Made by a program: the position numbers and the translations under genes
Shown: positions 32,232 through 42,615 of the stretch, one piece after another
Layout: each line of letters begins with the position of its first letter
Numbering within the stretch: the stretch's first letter is position 1
Notes under the pieces: generated by a model
Database searches by the model: none
The model's input: the letters and a program-made list of their open reading frames with translations, nothing else
Told to the model about the DNA's origin: nothing
Assembly (NCBI RefSeq): GCF_000024365.1
Contig: NC_013235.1
Location: 4,836,001-4,900,000, forward strand
Direction of reading: 5' to 3'
DNA: 64,000 bases
DNA from: Nakamurella multipartita DSM 44233
Lineage (GTDB): Bacteria > Actinomycetota > Actinomycetes > Mycobacteriales > Nakamurellaceae

Positions 32232-33428
32232 ATGGACACATCCGGCTTGCTCCTGGGCGCGCTGCTGCTGGCGGTCGGTGCCGCGATCGGCTTCGTCGTC
32301 GGGCTGAGCGTGGGTCGAGCCCACCCACGGGATCAGCGCTCGGCGGCGGAGCTGGACGCGTTGCTGGCGCCGGCCTCCGACGCGATGCAGCGGGTGGAGC
32401 AGCACCTGCACGAGGTGGAACGGGATCGCGCCGCCGCCTACGCGGGCCTGCGCGAGCAGGTGTCGGCCCTGCATCTGACGTCCGCCGATCTCAACCGGCA
32501 CACCCGGGCCCTGGCCGGGGCGCTCAGCGCGCCGCAGGTGCGGGGGCGATGGGGAGAGATGCAGTTGCAGCGGGTGGTCGAGCTGGCCGGGATGGTCGAG
32601 CACTGCGACTTCGACACCCAGGTCGGCGTGCGCTCGGACGATCCGGAGGCGGCCGGCGTCCGCCCGGACATGATCATCCGGTTGGCCGGGGGACGCCAGA
32701 TCCCGGTCGATGCCAAGGTCCCCTTCGCCTCCTACCTGGAGGCGGCCGAATGCACCGACGAGCGGCGGCGGTCCGCACTGCTGGCCGCGCACTCCCGCGC
32801 GCTGCGCAGCCATGTGGACGCGTTGGCGGCCAAGGCCTACTGGCGGCACTTCCAGCCGGCCCCCGAGTTCGTCGTGCTGTTCGTACCGGGTGAGCCGTTG
32901 CTGGACGCCGCCTTGGCCGTCGACCCGGGTCTGGCCGACTACGCCTTCGCCCGCAACGTCGTCATGGCCACCCCGACGTCGCTGATCGGCCTGCTGCGCA
33001 CGGTCGCGCACGTCTGGCGGCAGGAGCGGTTGTCGGCCTCGGCAGCCCAGGTGCACGAGCTGGGTCGGGATCTGCACCGCCGCCTGGCCACCCTGGCCGG
33101 GCACCTGACCACCCTGGGCGCCAGCCTGGATAAGGCGGTGCGCGCCTACAACGGCACGGTGCGCTCGCTGGAGTCGCGGGTCCTGGTCTCGGCCCGCAAG
33201 CTGGCCGATCTGGGGGTCACCGGGGAGGAGCTACCCAGTCCGGCCCAGGTCGAGACCACCACGTTGGTGCCCCAGGAGGCGGCCTACGCTCGCGCCGCGG
33301 ACCCGCTGGACGCGGCCGCCGAGTTCCAGGCGCAGGCCGCCGTGCAGCGGGAGGCGGCCGAGGCGGCGTATGCCGCGCGTGTGCACACATCCCCTTTACC
33401 GATCCGGGACGCTACCGTTGACCGGTGA
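32232..33428 (+). CDS. rmuC: DNA recombination protein RmuC
   Basis: 398 residues. An N-terminal membrane helix (LLLGALLLAVGAAIGFVVGL) and a coiled region precede the RmuC nuclease-like core (GRWGEMQLQRVVELAGM, PDMIIRLAGGRQIPVDAKVPF, FVVLFVPGEPLLDAAL). Limits inversions and other rearrangements in the family. Its stop overlaps the following gene as GTGA. Confidence 0.92.
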   Translation: MDTSGLLLGALLLAVGAAIGFVVGLSVGRAHPRDQRSAAELDALLAPASDAMQRVEQHLHEVERDRAAAYAGLREQVSALHLTSADLNRHTRALAGALSAPQVRGRWGEMQLQRVVELAGMVEHCDFDTQVGVRSDDPEAAGVRPDMIIRLAGGRQIPVDAKVPFASYLEAAECTDERRRSALLAAHSRALRSHVDALAAKAYWRHFQPAPEFVVLFVPGEPLLDAALAVDPGLADYAFARNVVMATPTSLIGLLRTVAHVWRQERLSASAAQVHELGRDLHRRLATLAGHLTTLGASLDKAVRAYNGTVRSLESRVLVSARKLADLGVTGEELPSPAQVETTTLVPQEAAYARAADPLDAAAEFQAQAAVQREAAEAAYAARVHTSPLPIRDATVDR

Positions 33429-33892
33429 CGACGAATACTGCGACCCGACCACGGCTGGCCGACGCCTCGGTGGTGTCGTCGGTTCGCGGTTGGCCGTCCT
33501 GGGCGGTCATCGTGCTGGCCCTGCTGTGCACCCTGGCCGGCGCCGCGATCGACGGGCTGACCACCGGGACGCTGGCGTGGGGGCTGCGCATCGGCTTCTA
33601 TCTGGGTGTGGTGGGCGCGGCCCTGCTGGTCCGCCGCGGCTCGATCTTCACCGCCATGGTGCAGCCGCCGCTGGTGCTGGTGGTCGGGCTGGTGGTGGGC
33701 GGGATGCTGTTCACCGACGCCGGTGGGCTGTACGGAACGGCCCTGCGGCTCATCGCGACGTTCCCGACGATGGCCATGGGCACCGCCGCGGCCATCCTGA
33801 TCGGCCTGATCCGTATCGTGGCGCAGCCCCTGAAGAATTCCGCGGCCAAGCGCGCCGCGGCCGGCGGCACCCCGCCGCCCGCGCACCACTGA
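33425..33892 (+). CDS. DUF6542 membrane protein
   Basis: 155 residues with four hydrophobic helices and a short basic tail. Resembles DUF6542 proteins encoded next to rmuC in mycobacteria and relatives. GTG at 33425 overlaps the rmuC stop. Function unknown. Confidence 0.75.
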   Translation: MTTNTATRPRLADASVVSSVRGWPSWAVIVLALLCTLAGAAIDGLTTGTLAWGLRIGFYLGVVGAALLVRRGSIFTAMVQPPLVLVVGLVVGGMLFTDAGGLYGTALRLIATFPTMAMGTAAAILIGLIRIVAQPLKNSAAKRAAAGGTPPPAHH

Positions 33893-33936
33893 CCCGGCGG
33901 CGCCCCGGGCGCCAGCGGTCCGAACCCGGAACCGGC

Positions 33937-34917
33937 TCAGCTGCCCCCGCGAGTGGAGGCCGCCGGCCGGCGCAGTTCCTTGGGCAGCGAGAACGTCAGC
34001 GTCTCGGTCGCCGCGGTGAACTCCTCGGCCGGCGGAAAGCCCCGTTCCTGCAGGTGGGCCAGCACTCCTTCAACCAGGTCGTCGGGCACCGAGGCCCCAC
34101 TGGTCACCCCGACGGTGTGCACCCCGTCCAGCCAGGCCTCGTCGATCTCGCCGGCGTCGTCGACCAGGTAGGCGGTATCGGCCCCGGCTCCCAGCGCCAC
34201 CTCGACCAGCCGCACCGAGTTGGACGAGTTCGTCGACCCGACCACGATCACCAGGTCGCAGTCCGCGGCGATCTGCTTGACCACTTCCTGCCGGTTCTGG
34301 GTGGCGTAACAGATGTCGTCGCTGGGCGGCGAGGTCATCAGCGGGAAGCGCTTGCGAAGCAGATCGACGGTGCCCAATGTCTCATCCACCGACAGCGTGG
34401 TCTGCGAGAGCCAGATCACCTTTTCCGGGTCGCGCACGGTCACCGCATCGACGTCGGAGGCATCGTTGATCAGCTGGATCGCCTCGGGCGCCTCCCCGTG
34501 GGTGCCCTCGACCTCCTCGTGCCCGCGATGGCCGATGAGCAGGATGTCGTAGTCCTCGGCGGCGAACCGCCGGGCCTCCTTGTGCACCTTGGTGACCAGC
34601 GGGCAGGTCGCGTCGATCACCTGCAGCTGCCGGCGCGCGGCCTGCTCGTGCACGGCCGGGGACACCCCGTGCGCCGAGAAGACGACGATCTCACCCTCCG
34701 GGACCTCGTCGGTCTCCTCCACGAAGATCGCCCCGCGGGACTCCAGGGTGGCCACCACGTGCTTGTTGTGCACGATCTGCTTGCGCACGTACACCGGCGG
34801 CCCGTACTGCTCCAGGGCCTTCTCGACGGTGACGACCGCGCGGTCGACCCCCGCGCAGTAGCCGCGCGGGCTGGCCAGCAGGACGCGCTTGGCGGGCGAA
34901 GAGGTCGGGGCGGTCAT
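33937..34917 (-). CDS. ispH: 4-hydroxy-3-methylbut-2-enyl diphosphate reductase
   Basis: 326 residues. Three conserved cysteines of the Fe-S cluster lie in [23 protein letters not shown] and [11 protein letters not shown]. Last step of the MEP pathway, making IPP and DMAPP; the prenyl transferase at 61808 uses these products. Convergent with DUF6542. Confidence 0.96.
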   Translation of the reverse strand: MTAPTSSPAKRVLLASPRGYCAGVDRAVVTVEKALEQYGPPVYVRKQIVHNKHVVATLESRGAIFVEETDEVPEGEIVVFSAHGVSPAVHEQAARRQLQVIDATCPLVTKVHKEARRFAAEDYDILLIGHRGHEEVEGTHGEAPEAIQLINDASDVDAVTVRDPEKVIWLSQTTLSVDETLGTVDLLRKRFPLMTSPPSDDICYATQNRQEVVKQIAADCDLVIVVGSTNSSNSVRLVEVALGAGADTAYLVDDAGEIDEAWLDGVHTVGVTSGASVPDDLVEGVLAHLQERGFPPAEEFTAATETLTFSLPKELRRPAASTRGGS

Positions 34918-35005
34918 GGGTCAATCGTAGGTGTGTTGCCGGTCCACGATGCCCGGCGACGGCACCGGCGTGCGGGCCGGCCGGCCGATGCGGCAGTCTG
35001 GTGAC

Positions 35006-35938
35006 ATGGCCATCACGCTGCCCCTGCCGGTGCGGGTCGCCGCCGGCCTGCTCGTCACCGGCATCCAGCTGGTCCGTTCCCTGCCTGAGGAGATCCCGGG
35101 GATCCCGGTCACCCTGGTCGGCAACGCCATGCGCCTGTCGATGAAGGTCCAGCAGGAGATCACCACGCTGGCCACCCGGGGTGATGAGCTGCTCGGCGGC
35201 ATCATCGGCGGGCGGGCTCAGGAGAACCCCAGCTGGGCGACCTTCGACGAGGACAAGCCGACGTCCGCGGTCAAGGCCCCGAGCCGGCCGTCCGCGACGC
35301 CGACGGTTCGGACCAAGCCGGCGCCGCCCGCGCCGACGCCGGCGGTCTCACCGGCCCCCCACCCGGCTTCGACGCCCCCGCCGGTGGTGCAGACCCCGCC
35401 CGCCACGCCGGACGTCCCCGTGGCCGCGTCGCTGGCCGCCGTGCCGGACCTGCCCGAGCCCGATGCGGACGAGCCGGACCGGCATCAGCCGGAAGCGACC
35501 TCGCTGTCGGACATCGACACGACCGCGACCGAGGCGGCCGCCGAGGTACCGGCCGCGCTGATCGACGCCGCCCTGCACGCCGTACCCGACCGGCCGGCCC
35601 CCGACCAGGCCGACGGCACCGACGAGCCCCAGGCGGCCGAGACCGACGACCCCGCGCCCCGGGATTCGACGGCCGAAGCCCAAGGGGCGGCCACACCGGC
35701 CGAGTCCACCGAGTCAACCGAGCCGGCCGGCGACGATCCGGCGGTCGAGCCCGACGGTCCGGCCACCCTGCCCGGCTACGACGCGATGACGTTGGCCCAG
35801 GTCCGCGGACATCTGCGGGAGCTGTCCGTGGCCGACGTGACGGACCTGCTGGCCTACGAGCAGGCCGGCGAGAACCGGGCGCCGTTCCTGACCCTGCTGA
35901 GCAACCGGCTGGTCACCCTGGGCGCCCAGGAATCGTGA
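35006..35938 (+). CDS. Lipid droplet-associated-like protein
   Basis: 310 residues. The N-terminal ~75 residues (LPVRVAAGLLVTGIQLVRSLPEEIPGIPVTLVGNAMRLSMKVQQEIT) resemble actinobacterial lipid-droplet-associated proteins. A long Pro/Ala/Asp-rich disordered middle (~80-260) follows. A C-terminal helical module (LPGYDAMTLAQVRGHLRELSVADVTDLLAYEQ) looks like a SAP/Rho-N-type fold. ATG at 35006; no clear ribosome site. Confidence 0.7.
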   Translation: MAITLPLPVRVAAGLLVTGIQLVRSLPEEIPGIPVTLVGNAMRLSMKVQQEITTLATRGDELLGGIIGGRAQENPSWATFDEDKPTSAVKAPSRPSATPTVRTKPAPPAPTPAVSPAPHPASTPPPVVQTPPATPDVPVAASLAAVPDLPEPDADEPDRHQPEATSLSDIDTTATEAAAEVPAALIDAALHAVPDRPAPDQADGTDEPQAAETDDPAPRDSTAEAQGAATPAESTESTEPAGDDPAVEPDGPATLPGYDAMTLAQVRGHLRELSVADVTDLLAYEQAGENRAPFLTLLSNRLVTLGAQES

Positions 35939-35966
35939 CCGCCCGCCCCGCTCGGTGCCCGGCGGC

Positions 35967-37265
35967 ATGACCGGCGAACCCCACCGCGCAGCACCGGCCT
36001 CGACCGCCCCGCCGTCCCAGTCCCGCCCGCCGCTGCCGACCAAGGCGGCCGAGACCAGCCGGGAGAATCCCTGGCCGGTCCGGGCACTGGCTCAGCGGAT
36101 GACCGAGTACGTGGCCCGGGCGCCCGCCGCCTGGGTGGAGGGTCAGCTCGCGCAGGTCACCATGCGCGGCGGCAGCCAGGCCTCGTTCCTGACCCTGCGC
36201 GACCCGTCGGTGCCGATGTCGCTGCAGGTGGTGTGTTCCCGCGCGCTGCTGATGTCGATGAACCCGCCGCCGTCCGAAGGATCGCGGGTGGTGGTGCACG
36301 GCCGGTTCGAGTTCTATCCCGCCCGCGGCACCCTGAGCTTCAAGGTCGATCAGATGCACCCGGTCGGCATCGGCGAGCTGCTGGCCCGGCTGGAGCGGCT
36401 GCGGCGGCTGCTGGCCGCCGAGGGGCTCACCGACCCACGGCGCAAACGGCCGTTGCCGTTCCTGCCCACCGTCGTCGGCCTGATCACCGGACGGGCCAGC
36501 GCCGCCGAGTCCGACGTGCTGGCCAACGCCCGGGCCCGCTGGCCGGCCGTCCGGTTCCGGGTGGAGAACCCGGCCGTGCAGGGGGTGTCCGCGGTCACCC
36601 AGATCATCGAGTCGCTGGCCCGCCTGGACGCCGACCCCGAGGTCGACGTCATCGTGCTGGCCCGCGGCGGCGGCAGCATGGAGGATCTGCTGCCGTTCTC
36701 CGACGAAGCCCTGTGCCGGGCGGTGTCCGGCTGCCGCACCCCGGTGATCGCGGCGATCGGTCACGAACCGGATCACCCGATCGTCGACGACGTCGCCGAC
36801 GTCCGCTGCTCCACCCCCACCGACGCCGGCAAACGCGTGGTCCCCGACGCCCTGGCCGAACGCCGGCAGGTCGAGCAGTGGCAGGCCCGGGCCCGGCGGG
36901 CACTGACCGGCTGGGTGAGCACCGAACAGGCCCGGCTGCACCGGCTGACCAGCGCGAGTGTGCTGGCCGATCCGTTCAGCCCGCTCGACCGGCGCCAGCG
37001 TGAGGTCGAGCGCGACCGGGACCGCGGCCGCGCGAGCCTGGACCGGACGCTGGAGCGGATGGAGCGGGACATCGCCCACCGGCGGGCCCAGCTGGCCGTC
37101 CTGGGGCCGGCCGCGACCCTGGCCCGCGGTTACGCGGTCGTGCAGAGCGCCGGCGCGGTCCTGCGGTCGGTCGCCGACGCCCCGGCCGGGGCCGACCTGC
37201 GGATCCGGGTGGTCGACGGCGCCGTGCTGGCCGTCAGTACCGGCCCCGAGCCGGCGAGCGAATGA
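35967..37265 (+). CDS. xseA: Exodeoxyribonuclease VII large subunit
   Basis: 432 residues. N-terminal OB-fold ([26 protein letters not shown]), central nuclease core ([72 protein letters not shown]) and a C-terminal coiled region. Degrades single-stranded DNA with XseB. Starts ATG 35967 or GTG 35955. Confidence 0.95.
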   Translation: MTGEPHRAAPASTAPPSQSRPPLPTKAAETSRENPWPVRALAQRMTEYVARAPAAWVEGQLAQVTMRGGSQASFLTLRDPSVPMSLQVVCSRALLMSMNPPPSEGSRVVVHGRFEFYPARGTLSFKVDQMHPVGIGELLARLERLRRLLAAEGLTDPRRKRPLPFLPTVVGLITGRASAAESDVLANARARWPAVRFRVENPAVQGVSAVTQIIESLARLDADPEVDVIVLARGGGSMEDLLPFSDEALCRAVSGCRTPVIAAIGHEPDHPIVDDVADVRCSTPTDAGKRVVPDALAERRQVEQWQARARRALTGWVSTEQARLHRLTSASVLADPFSPLDRRQREVERDRDRGRASLDRTLERMERDIAHRRAQLAVLGPAATLARGYAVVQSAGAVLRSVADAPAGADLRIRVVDGAVLAVSTGPEPASE

Positions 37266-37284
37266 TCGGGAAGGGACGAACGCG

Positions 37285-37554
37285 ATGACCCCGTCGTCGA
37301 AGGATGCGCCGAGCACGGCGCAGCGGGCCGCCAGCTACGAGAGCGCCCGGGACGAGCTGGCCGAGGTGGTGGCCCGGTTGGAGGCCGGCGGCCTGTCGTT
37401 GGACGAGTCGCTGACCCTGTGGGAGCGCGGCGAGAAGCTGGCCGCCATCTGCACCCGGTTCCTGGACGGGGCTCGGGAGCGGGTCGAGCAGGCGCTGCGG
37501 ACCGCCCCGGACTCAGGAGCGGCCGATGCCGGTGGGGATGAGCCCGAAGCCTGA
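37285..37554 (+). CDS. xseB: Exodeoxyribonuclease VII small subunit
   Basis: 89 residues; core [53 protein letters not shown] is the XseB signature. ATG at 37285 with GGAAGGGACG in front, 19 bases after xseA. Its last 14 codons overlap the convergent panD gene. Confidence 0.93.
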   Translation: MTPSSKDAPSTAQRAASYESARDELAEVVARLEAGGLSLDESLTLWERGEKLAAICTRFLDGARERVEQALRTAPDSGAADAGGDEPEA

Positions 37555-37929
37555 CGGCACGTCCCCCGGGTCGGTGCCCAGCTGCACGATGTGGTTGAAC
37601 CCGTCGACGAACACGACGTGCGGAGCGCGGCTGCGCGCCTCGGCGTCGGTCAGCAGGCCGTAGGCGATGATGATCACGATGTCGCCCGGGTGGACCAGGT
37701 GGGCGGCGGCCCCGTTGATGCCGACCGTGCCCGACCCGGGCTCGCCGGCGATCACGTAGGTGCTCAGCCGGGCCCCATTGGTCACGTCGACCACGTCCAC
37801 CTGCTGCCCCGGCAGCAGATCGGCCGCGTCCAGCAGCTCGGAATCGATGGTGATGGACCCGACGTAGTCCAGATTCGCCTCGGTCACCGTGGCCCGGTGA
37901 ATCTTGCCGAGCAGCATCGGTCGCAGCAT
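37513..37929 (-). CDS. panD: Aspartate 1-decarboxylase
   Basis: 138 residues. The self-cleavage site Gly-Ser that yields the pyruvoyl cofactor is in [11 protein letters not shown]-terminus [20 protein letters not shown] is typical. Makes beta-alanine for pantothenate. The 3-prime end is antisense to the end of xseB over 42 bases. Confidence 0.95.
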   Translation of the reverse strand: MLRPMLLGKIHRATVTEANLDYVGSITIDSELLDAADLLPGQQVDVVDVTNGARLSTYVIAGEPGSGTVGINGAAAHLVHPGDIVIIIAYGLLTDAEARSRAPHVVFVDGFNHIVQLGTDPGDVPSGFGLIPTGIGRS

Positions 37930-38156
37930 CGCTCGCCTCCCGGCCAGGTGGTGGGTCGTGATCGGGTCAGGAACCGCAGGAGCAGCAAAGTCACGGTGGT
38001 GAAGGGACCGCGGCCACGTTGCCGCGGTGGATACCAGTATCGGGTCAGCGCGACCCCGGGGTGCGGTGAGGGTCGTCACACCAGCCAGTGGCGGCTGCCG
38101 ACCGGCGCCCAGTCGCACGGACCCTGGTCGACCTGGGCCGCTACCGGCGCGACTCC

Positions 38157-38256
38157 ACTCCACCCCGATGTTCCTCACTCCACATCGGTGTTCCGAACTC
38201 CACGTCGACACGGAGTACCGAACACCACCATGGAGTAGAGCCCGCCGTCGCGGAGT
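38157..38256. repeat. 100-base dyad-symmetric array of 20-base units
   Basis: ACTCC occurs at 38157, 38177 and 38197, and its complement GGAGT at 38212, 38232 and 38252. Each step is exactly 20 bases and the whole is symmetric about 38206/38207. The central unit 38197-38216 is an interrupted palindrome around GTCGAC. Arms 38177-38201 and 38212-38236 match at 19 of 25 positions. The array fills part of the 353-base gap between panD and the SDR gene (37930-38282); the rest of that gap holds nothing I recognise. Confidence 0.7.
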
Positions 38257-38282
38257 AGAGCCGGCGTGAGCGAAGCTCGCCG

Positions 38283-39038
38283 TCAGCCCCGGCCGACGAA
38301 CGGCATCTTGGTCGCCATCACCGTCATGGTCGGCACGTTGGCCGCCAACGGCAACGAGGCCATGAACGCCACCCCGCGGCCCACCTCCCGCACGTCCATC
38401 GTCGGTTCGACCATCAGGCCGCCGTGCGGCTGCGGGGTGCCCTCCCCCCACCGGGCCGTCAGGTCGGTGGCCGCGTTGCCGATATCGATCTGCCCGCAGG
38501 CGATGTCGTAGGGCCGGCCGTCCAGCGACAGCGACTTGGTCAGTCCGCTGATCGCGTGCTTGGTGGTCGTGTAGGCCAGCGCCCGCACCCGTGGGGTATG
38601 CGCCGAGATCGAGCCGTTGTTGATGATCCGGCCGCCCTGCGGGTCCTGCGCCTTCATCACCCGGAACGCCTCCCGGGCGCACAGGAACGCGCCGGTCAGG
38701 TTCACCGCGACCACCGCGGACCATTCGGCCAGCGGGATCTCGTCCGGGTCCCGGGACGGCGCGAACATCCCGGCGTTGTTGAACAGCAGGTCGACCCGGC
38801 CGAAGTCGGCCACCGCGCCGTCGAACACACCGACCACCGACGCCTCGTCGGTGACGTCGGCCGGCCGGGCCACCAGGGACCCGGGCAGCGACGCCCCGTC
38901 GGCGACGACGTCGTCCAGCGGACCCGGCCGCCGCCCGACCAGCACCACCCGCCAGCCGTCGGCGGCCAGCGCGAGCGCGGCCGCCCGGCCGATCCCGGTG
39001 CCGCCGCCGGTGACCACCGCGACCCGAACCTGCTGCAT
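38283..39038 (-). CDS. SDR family oxidoreductase
   Basis: 251 residues. NAD(P) loop TGGGTGIG at about 10-17, NNAG motif in LLFNNAGMF, catalytic Ser in [10 protein letters not shown] and YTTTK as the YxxxK. Classical short-chain dehydrogenase; substrate unknown. Confidence 0.92.
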   Translation of the reverse strand: MQQVRVAVVTGGGTGIGRAAALALAADGWRVVLVGRRPGPLDDVVADGASLPGSLVARPADVTDEASVVGVFDGAVADFGRVDLLFNNAGMFAPSRDPDEIPLAEWSAVVAVNLTGAFLCAREAFRVMKAQDPQGGRIINNGSISAHTPRVRALAYTTTKHAISGLTKSLSLDGRPYDIACGQIDIGNAATDLTARWGEGTPQPHGGLMVEPTMDVREVGRGVAFMASLPLAANVPTMTVMATKMPFVGRG

Positions 39039-39113
39039 TGCATGAGCCTTCCGCGTCCGACCCGGCGGGCGCGGACGCGCCCACCGGGCCTCGATGCTGT
39101 CACACCGGGCGGG

Positions 39114-40109
39114 TCAGAAGACCCGGTTGGGGATCTCCGCCGGCGCCTCCAGCAACTCCTCGATCTCGTCGTCGAGCCGGACCAGGGTCAGTGACGCCCC
39201 GGCCATGTCCAGGGAGGTGCAGTACTCGTTGACGTAGCTGCGGGCGACCGTGATGCCCTTGGCCGCGAGTTGCTGATGGGCCCGCCGGAACAGGATGTAC
39301 AGCTCGCTGATCGGCGTACCGCCGAGCCCGTTGATCATCAGCGCCACCCGGTCGCCGGACCGGTAGGGCAGGTCGTTGACGGTGGCGTCCAGCAGCAGGT
39401 CGACGATCTCGTCGGCCGTCTTGATCTTGACCCGTTCCCGGCCGGGTTCGCCGTGGATGCCGACGCCGACCTCCATCTCGTCCTCGGCCATCTCGAACAG
39501 CGGCTCGCCCTTGGCCGGCGGGGTGCAGGCGGTCAACGCCACGCCCATGGTCCGGGTGACGTCGTTGACCTTCTTGCCGATCCGGATGACCTCCTCCAGG
39601 CTGTCGCCGCGTTCGCTGGCCGCACCGACCGCCTTGATGACGAAGAAGTTCCCGGCCACCCCGCGCCGGCCGATGGTGTACAGCGAGTCCTTGACCGCGA
39701 CGTCGTCGTTGATCATCAGGATCTCGACCTTGACCCCGTCGGACTCGGCCATCTCCTTACCCATCTCGAAGGCCATCCGGTCGCCGGTGTAGTTGTTGAC
39801 CAGCAGCAGCACGCCCTTGGGCGAGGCGAGTCGTCTGGCCGTCTCGTACACGTAGTCCATCGGCGGGGCGGCGAAGACATCCCCCGGACAGGCGGCGTCC
39901 AGCATGCCCTTGCCCACCACCATGACGTGTGCGGGTTCGTGACCGGATCCGGACCCCTGGACGATGGAGACCTTGTCCGCGCGCGGCGCGTCGGCCCGCA
40001 TGATCAGGTTCCACTCGGGCTCGTACCGCAGCGTGTTGGGGTTGGCCAGGGCCAGTCCCTCCAACATCTCCGGAACGAATGACTTCGGGTCGTTGACGAA
40101 CTTCTTCAT
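39114..40109 (-). CDS. dhaK: Dihydroxyacetone kinase subunit DhaK
   Basis: 331 residues. Substrate-binding histidine in GIHGEPG; N-terminal MKKFVNDPKSFVPEMLEGLALANP and GSGSGHEPAHVMVVGKGMLDAACPGDVFAAP are typical. Acts with DhaL. The ATG overlaps the dhaL stop as ATGA. No dhaM (PTS) gene is present here, so the phosphate donor and the true sugar (dihydroxyacetone or a tetrulose such as erythrulose) remain open. Confidence 0.92.
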   Translation of the reverse strand: MKKFVNDPKSFVPEMLEGLALANPNTLRYEPEWNLIMRADAPRADKVSIVQGSGSGHEPAHVMVVGKGMLDAACPGDVFAAPPMDYVYETARRLASPKGVLLLVNNYTGDRMAFEMGKEMAESDGVKVEILMINDDVAVKDSLYTIGRRGVAGNFFVIKAVGAASERGDSLEEVIRIGKKVNDVTRTMGVALTACTPPAKGEPLFEMAEDEMEVGVGIHGEPGRERVKIKTADEIVDLLLDATVNDLPYRSGDRVALMINGLGGTPISELYILFRRAHQQLAAKGITVARSYVNEYCTSLDMAGASLTLVRLDDEIEELLEAPAEIPNRVF

Positions 40110-40741
40110 GCCTGCGCCTCCTTGGCGAATGCCTGGTTGATCTGTTCGACGATCACGGCCACGGCCATCGCCCCGGCGTCGACCGAACCCCGGGACCGCT
40201 CCCCGGTGTACGACGCGCGCCCGCGCCGGGCGACCATGTCCTTGGTCGCCTCGGCCGCGTCGCGAGTGGTGGCCGACACCGCCGCCAACGTGGTCGCCGC
40301 GTCCGACCCGTTCTTGATTTCCTGCTCCAGCCGGTCGGTCAGCGGGACCAGCGCATCGAGCAGGGTCTTGTCGCCGACGTCGGACTGGCCGCGGGCCTTG
40401 ATGCCCTCGATGGCGTTGCGCAGCATCGCCACCGCCTTCTCGCCGTCGACGTCGTCGCTGCCCGCGGTCATCCCGGCCCGCAGGAAGGCCGTCCCCCAGA
40501 TCGGCCCGGAGGTCCCGCCGATCCGCGAGGAAATGATCATTCCGGTCTTCTTCAGGAAGGTGCCGGCGTCGGTCCGGTCGATCTCGTCCCAGCCCTCGAG
40601 GACCTTCTCGAAGCCGCGGGCCAGCGAATACCCGAAGTCCCCGTCACCGACCACGGCATCCAGGTCGCCGAAGTACTTCTCGTTGTCGACCGCGGTCCGG
40701 GCGATCGTCTGCACGACGAGCTCGACCTGATCTTGGCTCAT
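40106..40741 (-). CDS. dhaL: Dihydroxyacetone kinase subunit DhaL
   Basis: 211 residues. Nucleotide/Mg site LDAVVGDGDFGYSLARGF and GGTSGPIWGTAFLRAG; DVGDKTLLDALVPL follows. First gene of the dhaLK pair. The 270-base gap upstream (40742-41011) has no feature I can support. Confidence 0.93.
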   Translation of the reverse strand: MSQDQVELVVQTIARTAVDNEKYFGDLDAVVGDGDFGYSLARGFEKVLEGWDEIDRTDAGTFLKKTGMIISSRIGGTSGPIWGTAFLRAGMTAGSDDVDGEKAVAMLRNAIEGIKARGQSDVGDKTLLDALVPLTDRLEQEIKNGSDAATTLAAVSATTRDAAEATKDMVARRGRASYTGERSRGSVDAGAMAVAVIVEQINQAFAKEAQA

Positions 40742-41011
40742 GGCCAGCACATCCTTCTCGTGTCGGGGTCGGGGAACTCGGCCGGGGCACCGCGGGGCGA
40801 CGGTGGATCGGGGCCGGCCCGGTGCGGTTCCGGGACGTCGGTCGGGGCGAGGTGCGGCGCCCAGGCCCGACCGGCGGCGCGGAACGAGTCCGCCGGCCGG
40901 TCCGGTGAGTTCCCGTCCTCGACGACGAGCATCACCCGACCATACGAACGCATGGAGTTCGCGGCAACGGCTGGACCGGACCAGCACGACCGGCTCGCCT
41001 AGGGTGCAGCC

Positions 41012-42025
41012 ATGGATCCGATCGCCGCCCTGCGCCGCATCGGCTTCCTGCTGGAGCGGGAGCGGGCCCCCACCTACCGGGTCCGGGCGTTTCGTAACGC
41101 GGCCCTGACGCTGGCCGGGTTGCGTCCGGACGAGCTGGACCGGCGCGCCGCGGACGGCACGCTCACCGAGCTGCCGGGCATCGGCAAGACCACCGGGACG
41201 GTGATCGGGCAGGCCCTGGCCGGGCAGGTGCCGCAGTATCTGGCCGATCTGGAGGCCGGGGTCCAACCGCTGACCACCGGGGGTGAGGGGATCCGCGCGC
41301 AGCTGCGCGGCGACCTGCATGCGCACAGCGACTGGAGCGACGGGGGCAGCCCGATCCAGGAAATGACGGTCACCGCTCAGGAGCTGGGCCACGAGTACCA
41401 GGCGCTGACCGATCACTCGCCGCGGCTCAAGGTGGCCAACGGGTTGTCGGCCGATCGGCTGCGCCGGCAACTGCGCATCGTGGCCACCCTCAACGAGCAC
41501 CTCGGTGACTTCCGGCTGCTCTCGGGCATCGAGTGCGACATCAACGATGACGGCACCCTGGACCAGAGCGATCAGCTGCTCGGGCGGGTCGACGTGGTGG
41601 TCGCCTCGGTGCATTCCAAGCTGCGGTCGGATTCGGGGTCGATGACCCGGCGGATGCTGCGGGCGATCGCCGACCCGCACACCGACATCCTGGGGCACTG
41701 CACCGGGCGGCTGGTCACCGGCGGTCGCGGCACCCGGCCGCCCAGCCAGTTCGACGCGGATCGGGTGTTCGCGGCCTGCGCCGAGCACCAGGTGGCCGTG
41801 GAGATCAACAGCCGGCCGGAGCGGCTCGACCCGCCGATGCCCCTGCTGCGGCAGGCGGTGGCCGCGGGCTGCCTGTTCAGCATCGACACCGACGCGCACG
41901 CCCCGGGCCAGCTGGACTGGCAGGCCTACGGCTGCGCCCGGGCCGAGGCGGCGCAGGTGCCGGTGGACCGGATCGTCAACACCTGGCCGCTGGATCGGCT
42001 GCTGGACTGGACCAACCGCGGCTGA
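41012..42025 (+). CDS. PHP-domain phosphoesterase, PolX C-terminal type
   Basis: 337 residues. An N-terminal HhH region (about 1-90, LTELPGIGKTTGTVIGQAL) is followed by a PHP domain with the metal motif RGDLHAHSDWSDGG, then ALTDHS, SVHSK, ILGHCTGR and SIDTDAH. The same layout forms the C-terminal part of bacterial PolX, but no polymerase domain is present. Probably a metal-dependent phosphatase or nuclease. Confidence 0.87.
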   Translation: MDPIAALRRIGFLLERERAPTYRVRAFRNAALTLAGLRPDELDRRAADGTLTELPGIGKTTGTVIGQALAGQVPQYLADLEAGVQPLTTGGEGIRAQLRGDLHAHSDWSDGGSPIQEMTVTAQELGHEYQALTDHSPRLKVANGLSADRLRRQLRIVATLNEHLGDFRLLSGIECDINDDGTLDQSDQLLGRVDVVVASVHSKLRSDSGSMTRRMLRAIADPHTDILGHCTGRLVTGGRGTRPPSQFDADRVFAACAEHQVAVEINSRPERLDPPMPLLRQAVAAGCLFSIDTDAHAPGQLDWQAYGCARAEAAQVPVDRIVNTWPLDRLLDWTNRG

Positions 42026-42045
42026 CCGGGCCTCCGGCCGGCCGG

Positions 42046-42615
42046 TTACGAGGTGGCCGGCGTGCCCTGGTCGGCGGCCACAGCCAACGCCCGGAACTGC
42101 TCGGCGGTGGCGCTGCCGGTGATCAGGTAGGTCACGTCGCCGGCCGGTCGCACCCAGGCGACCTCGTCCCGGCGACCCGGCACGATCGTCCAGGTCGTGC
42201 CGTCCACGTCGACGGTGCCGGCGGCCGACCGGGCCGCGCCCAGCTCGGCCGTCTGGATCTGCGGCAGTTCACCGGTGGACTGGACCAGCGTGACGAACCG
42301 GTTGTCCTCGGTCAGCCACCCACCGCGGACCGCCGCCGGCTGCACGGCCGTGCCCGGCGCGGCGGTGAAGGTGAACGAGTTCGGCTGCCAGCCGTCGGGC
42401 AGGGCGGCCGGCACGATCACCGGGAAGCCGACCAGCGGCGCCGCCCGGGTCAGCCCACCGGTGACGTCCGCGGTGGGAGCCTGGCCCGCGCTCGGCCCGC
42501 CGGGGGCGAAGCTGGCCTGGCCGTACAGGAACATCAAGCCGAAGGCGACGACGGCCAGCACGACCGCGGCCACCGCCATGTCGCGCAGGGTCTTGGGTCG
42601 CCGGGTGACTGCCAC
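42046..42615 (-). CDS. DUF4245 membrane-anchored protein
   Basis: 189 residues: short basic N-terminus, one transmembrane helix ([20 protein letters not shown]), then an extracytoplasmic domain typical of DUF4245 in actinobacteria. GTG at 42615 chosen from the family N-terminus. Function unknown; convergent with the PHP gene and divergent from fumC. Confidence 0.8.
   Translation of the reverse strand: MAVTRRPKTLRDMAVAAVVLAVVAFGLMFLYGQASFAPGGPSAGQAPTADVTGGLTRAAPLVGFPVIVPAALPDGWQPNSFTFTAAPGTAVQPAAVRGGWLTEDNRFVTLVQSTGELPQIQTAELGAARSAAGTVDVDGTTWTIVPGRRDEVAWVRPAGDVTYLITGSATAEQFRALAVAADQGTPATS

Noticed and set aside
38157-38256. CRISPR array
   Set aside because: Spacing is 20 bases with only five to eight conserved bases and mirror symmetry; there are no cas genes and no unique spacers.
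40742-41011. Small minus-strand ORF before dhaL (40738-40953)
   Set aside because: Composition is that of GC-rich noise (Arg/Pro/Ala), with no ribosome site, no family and no coupling to dhaL.
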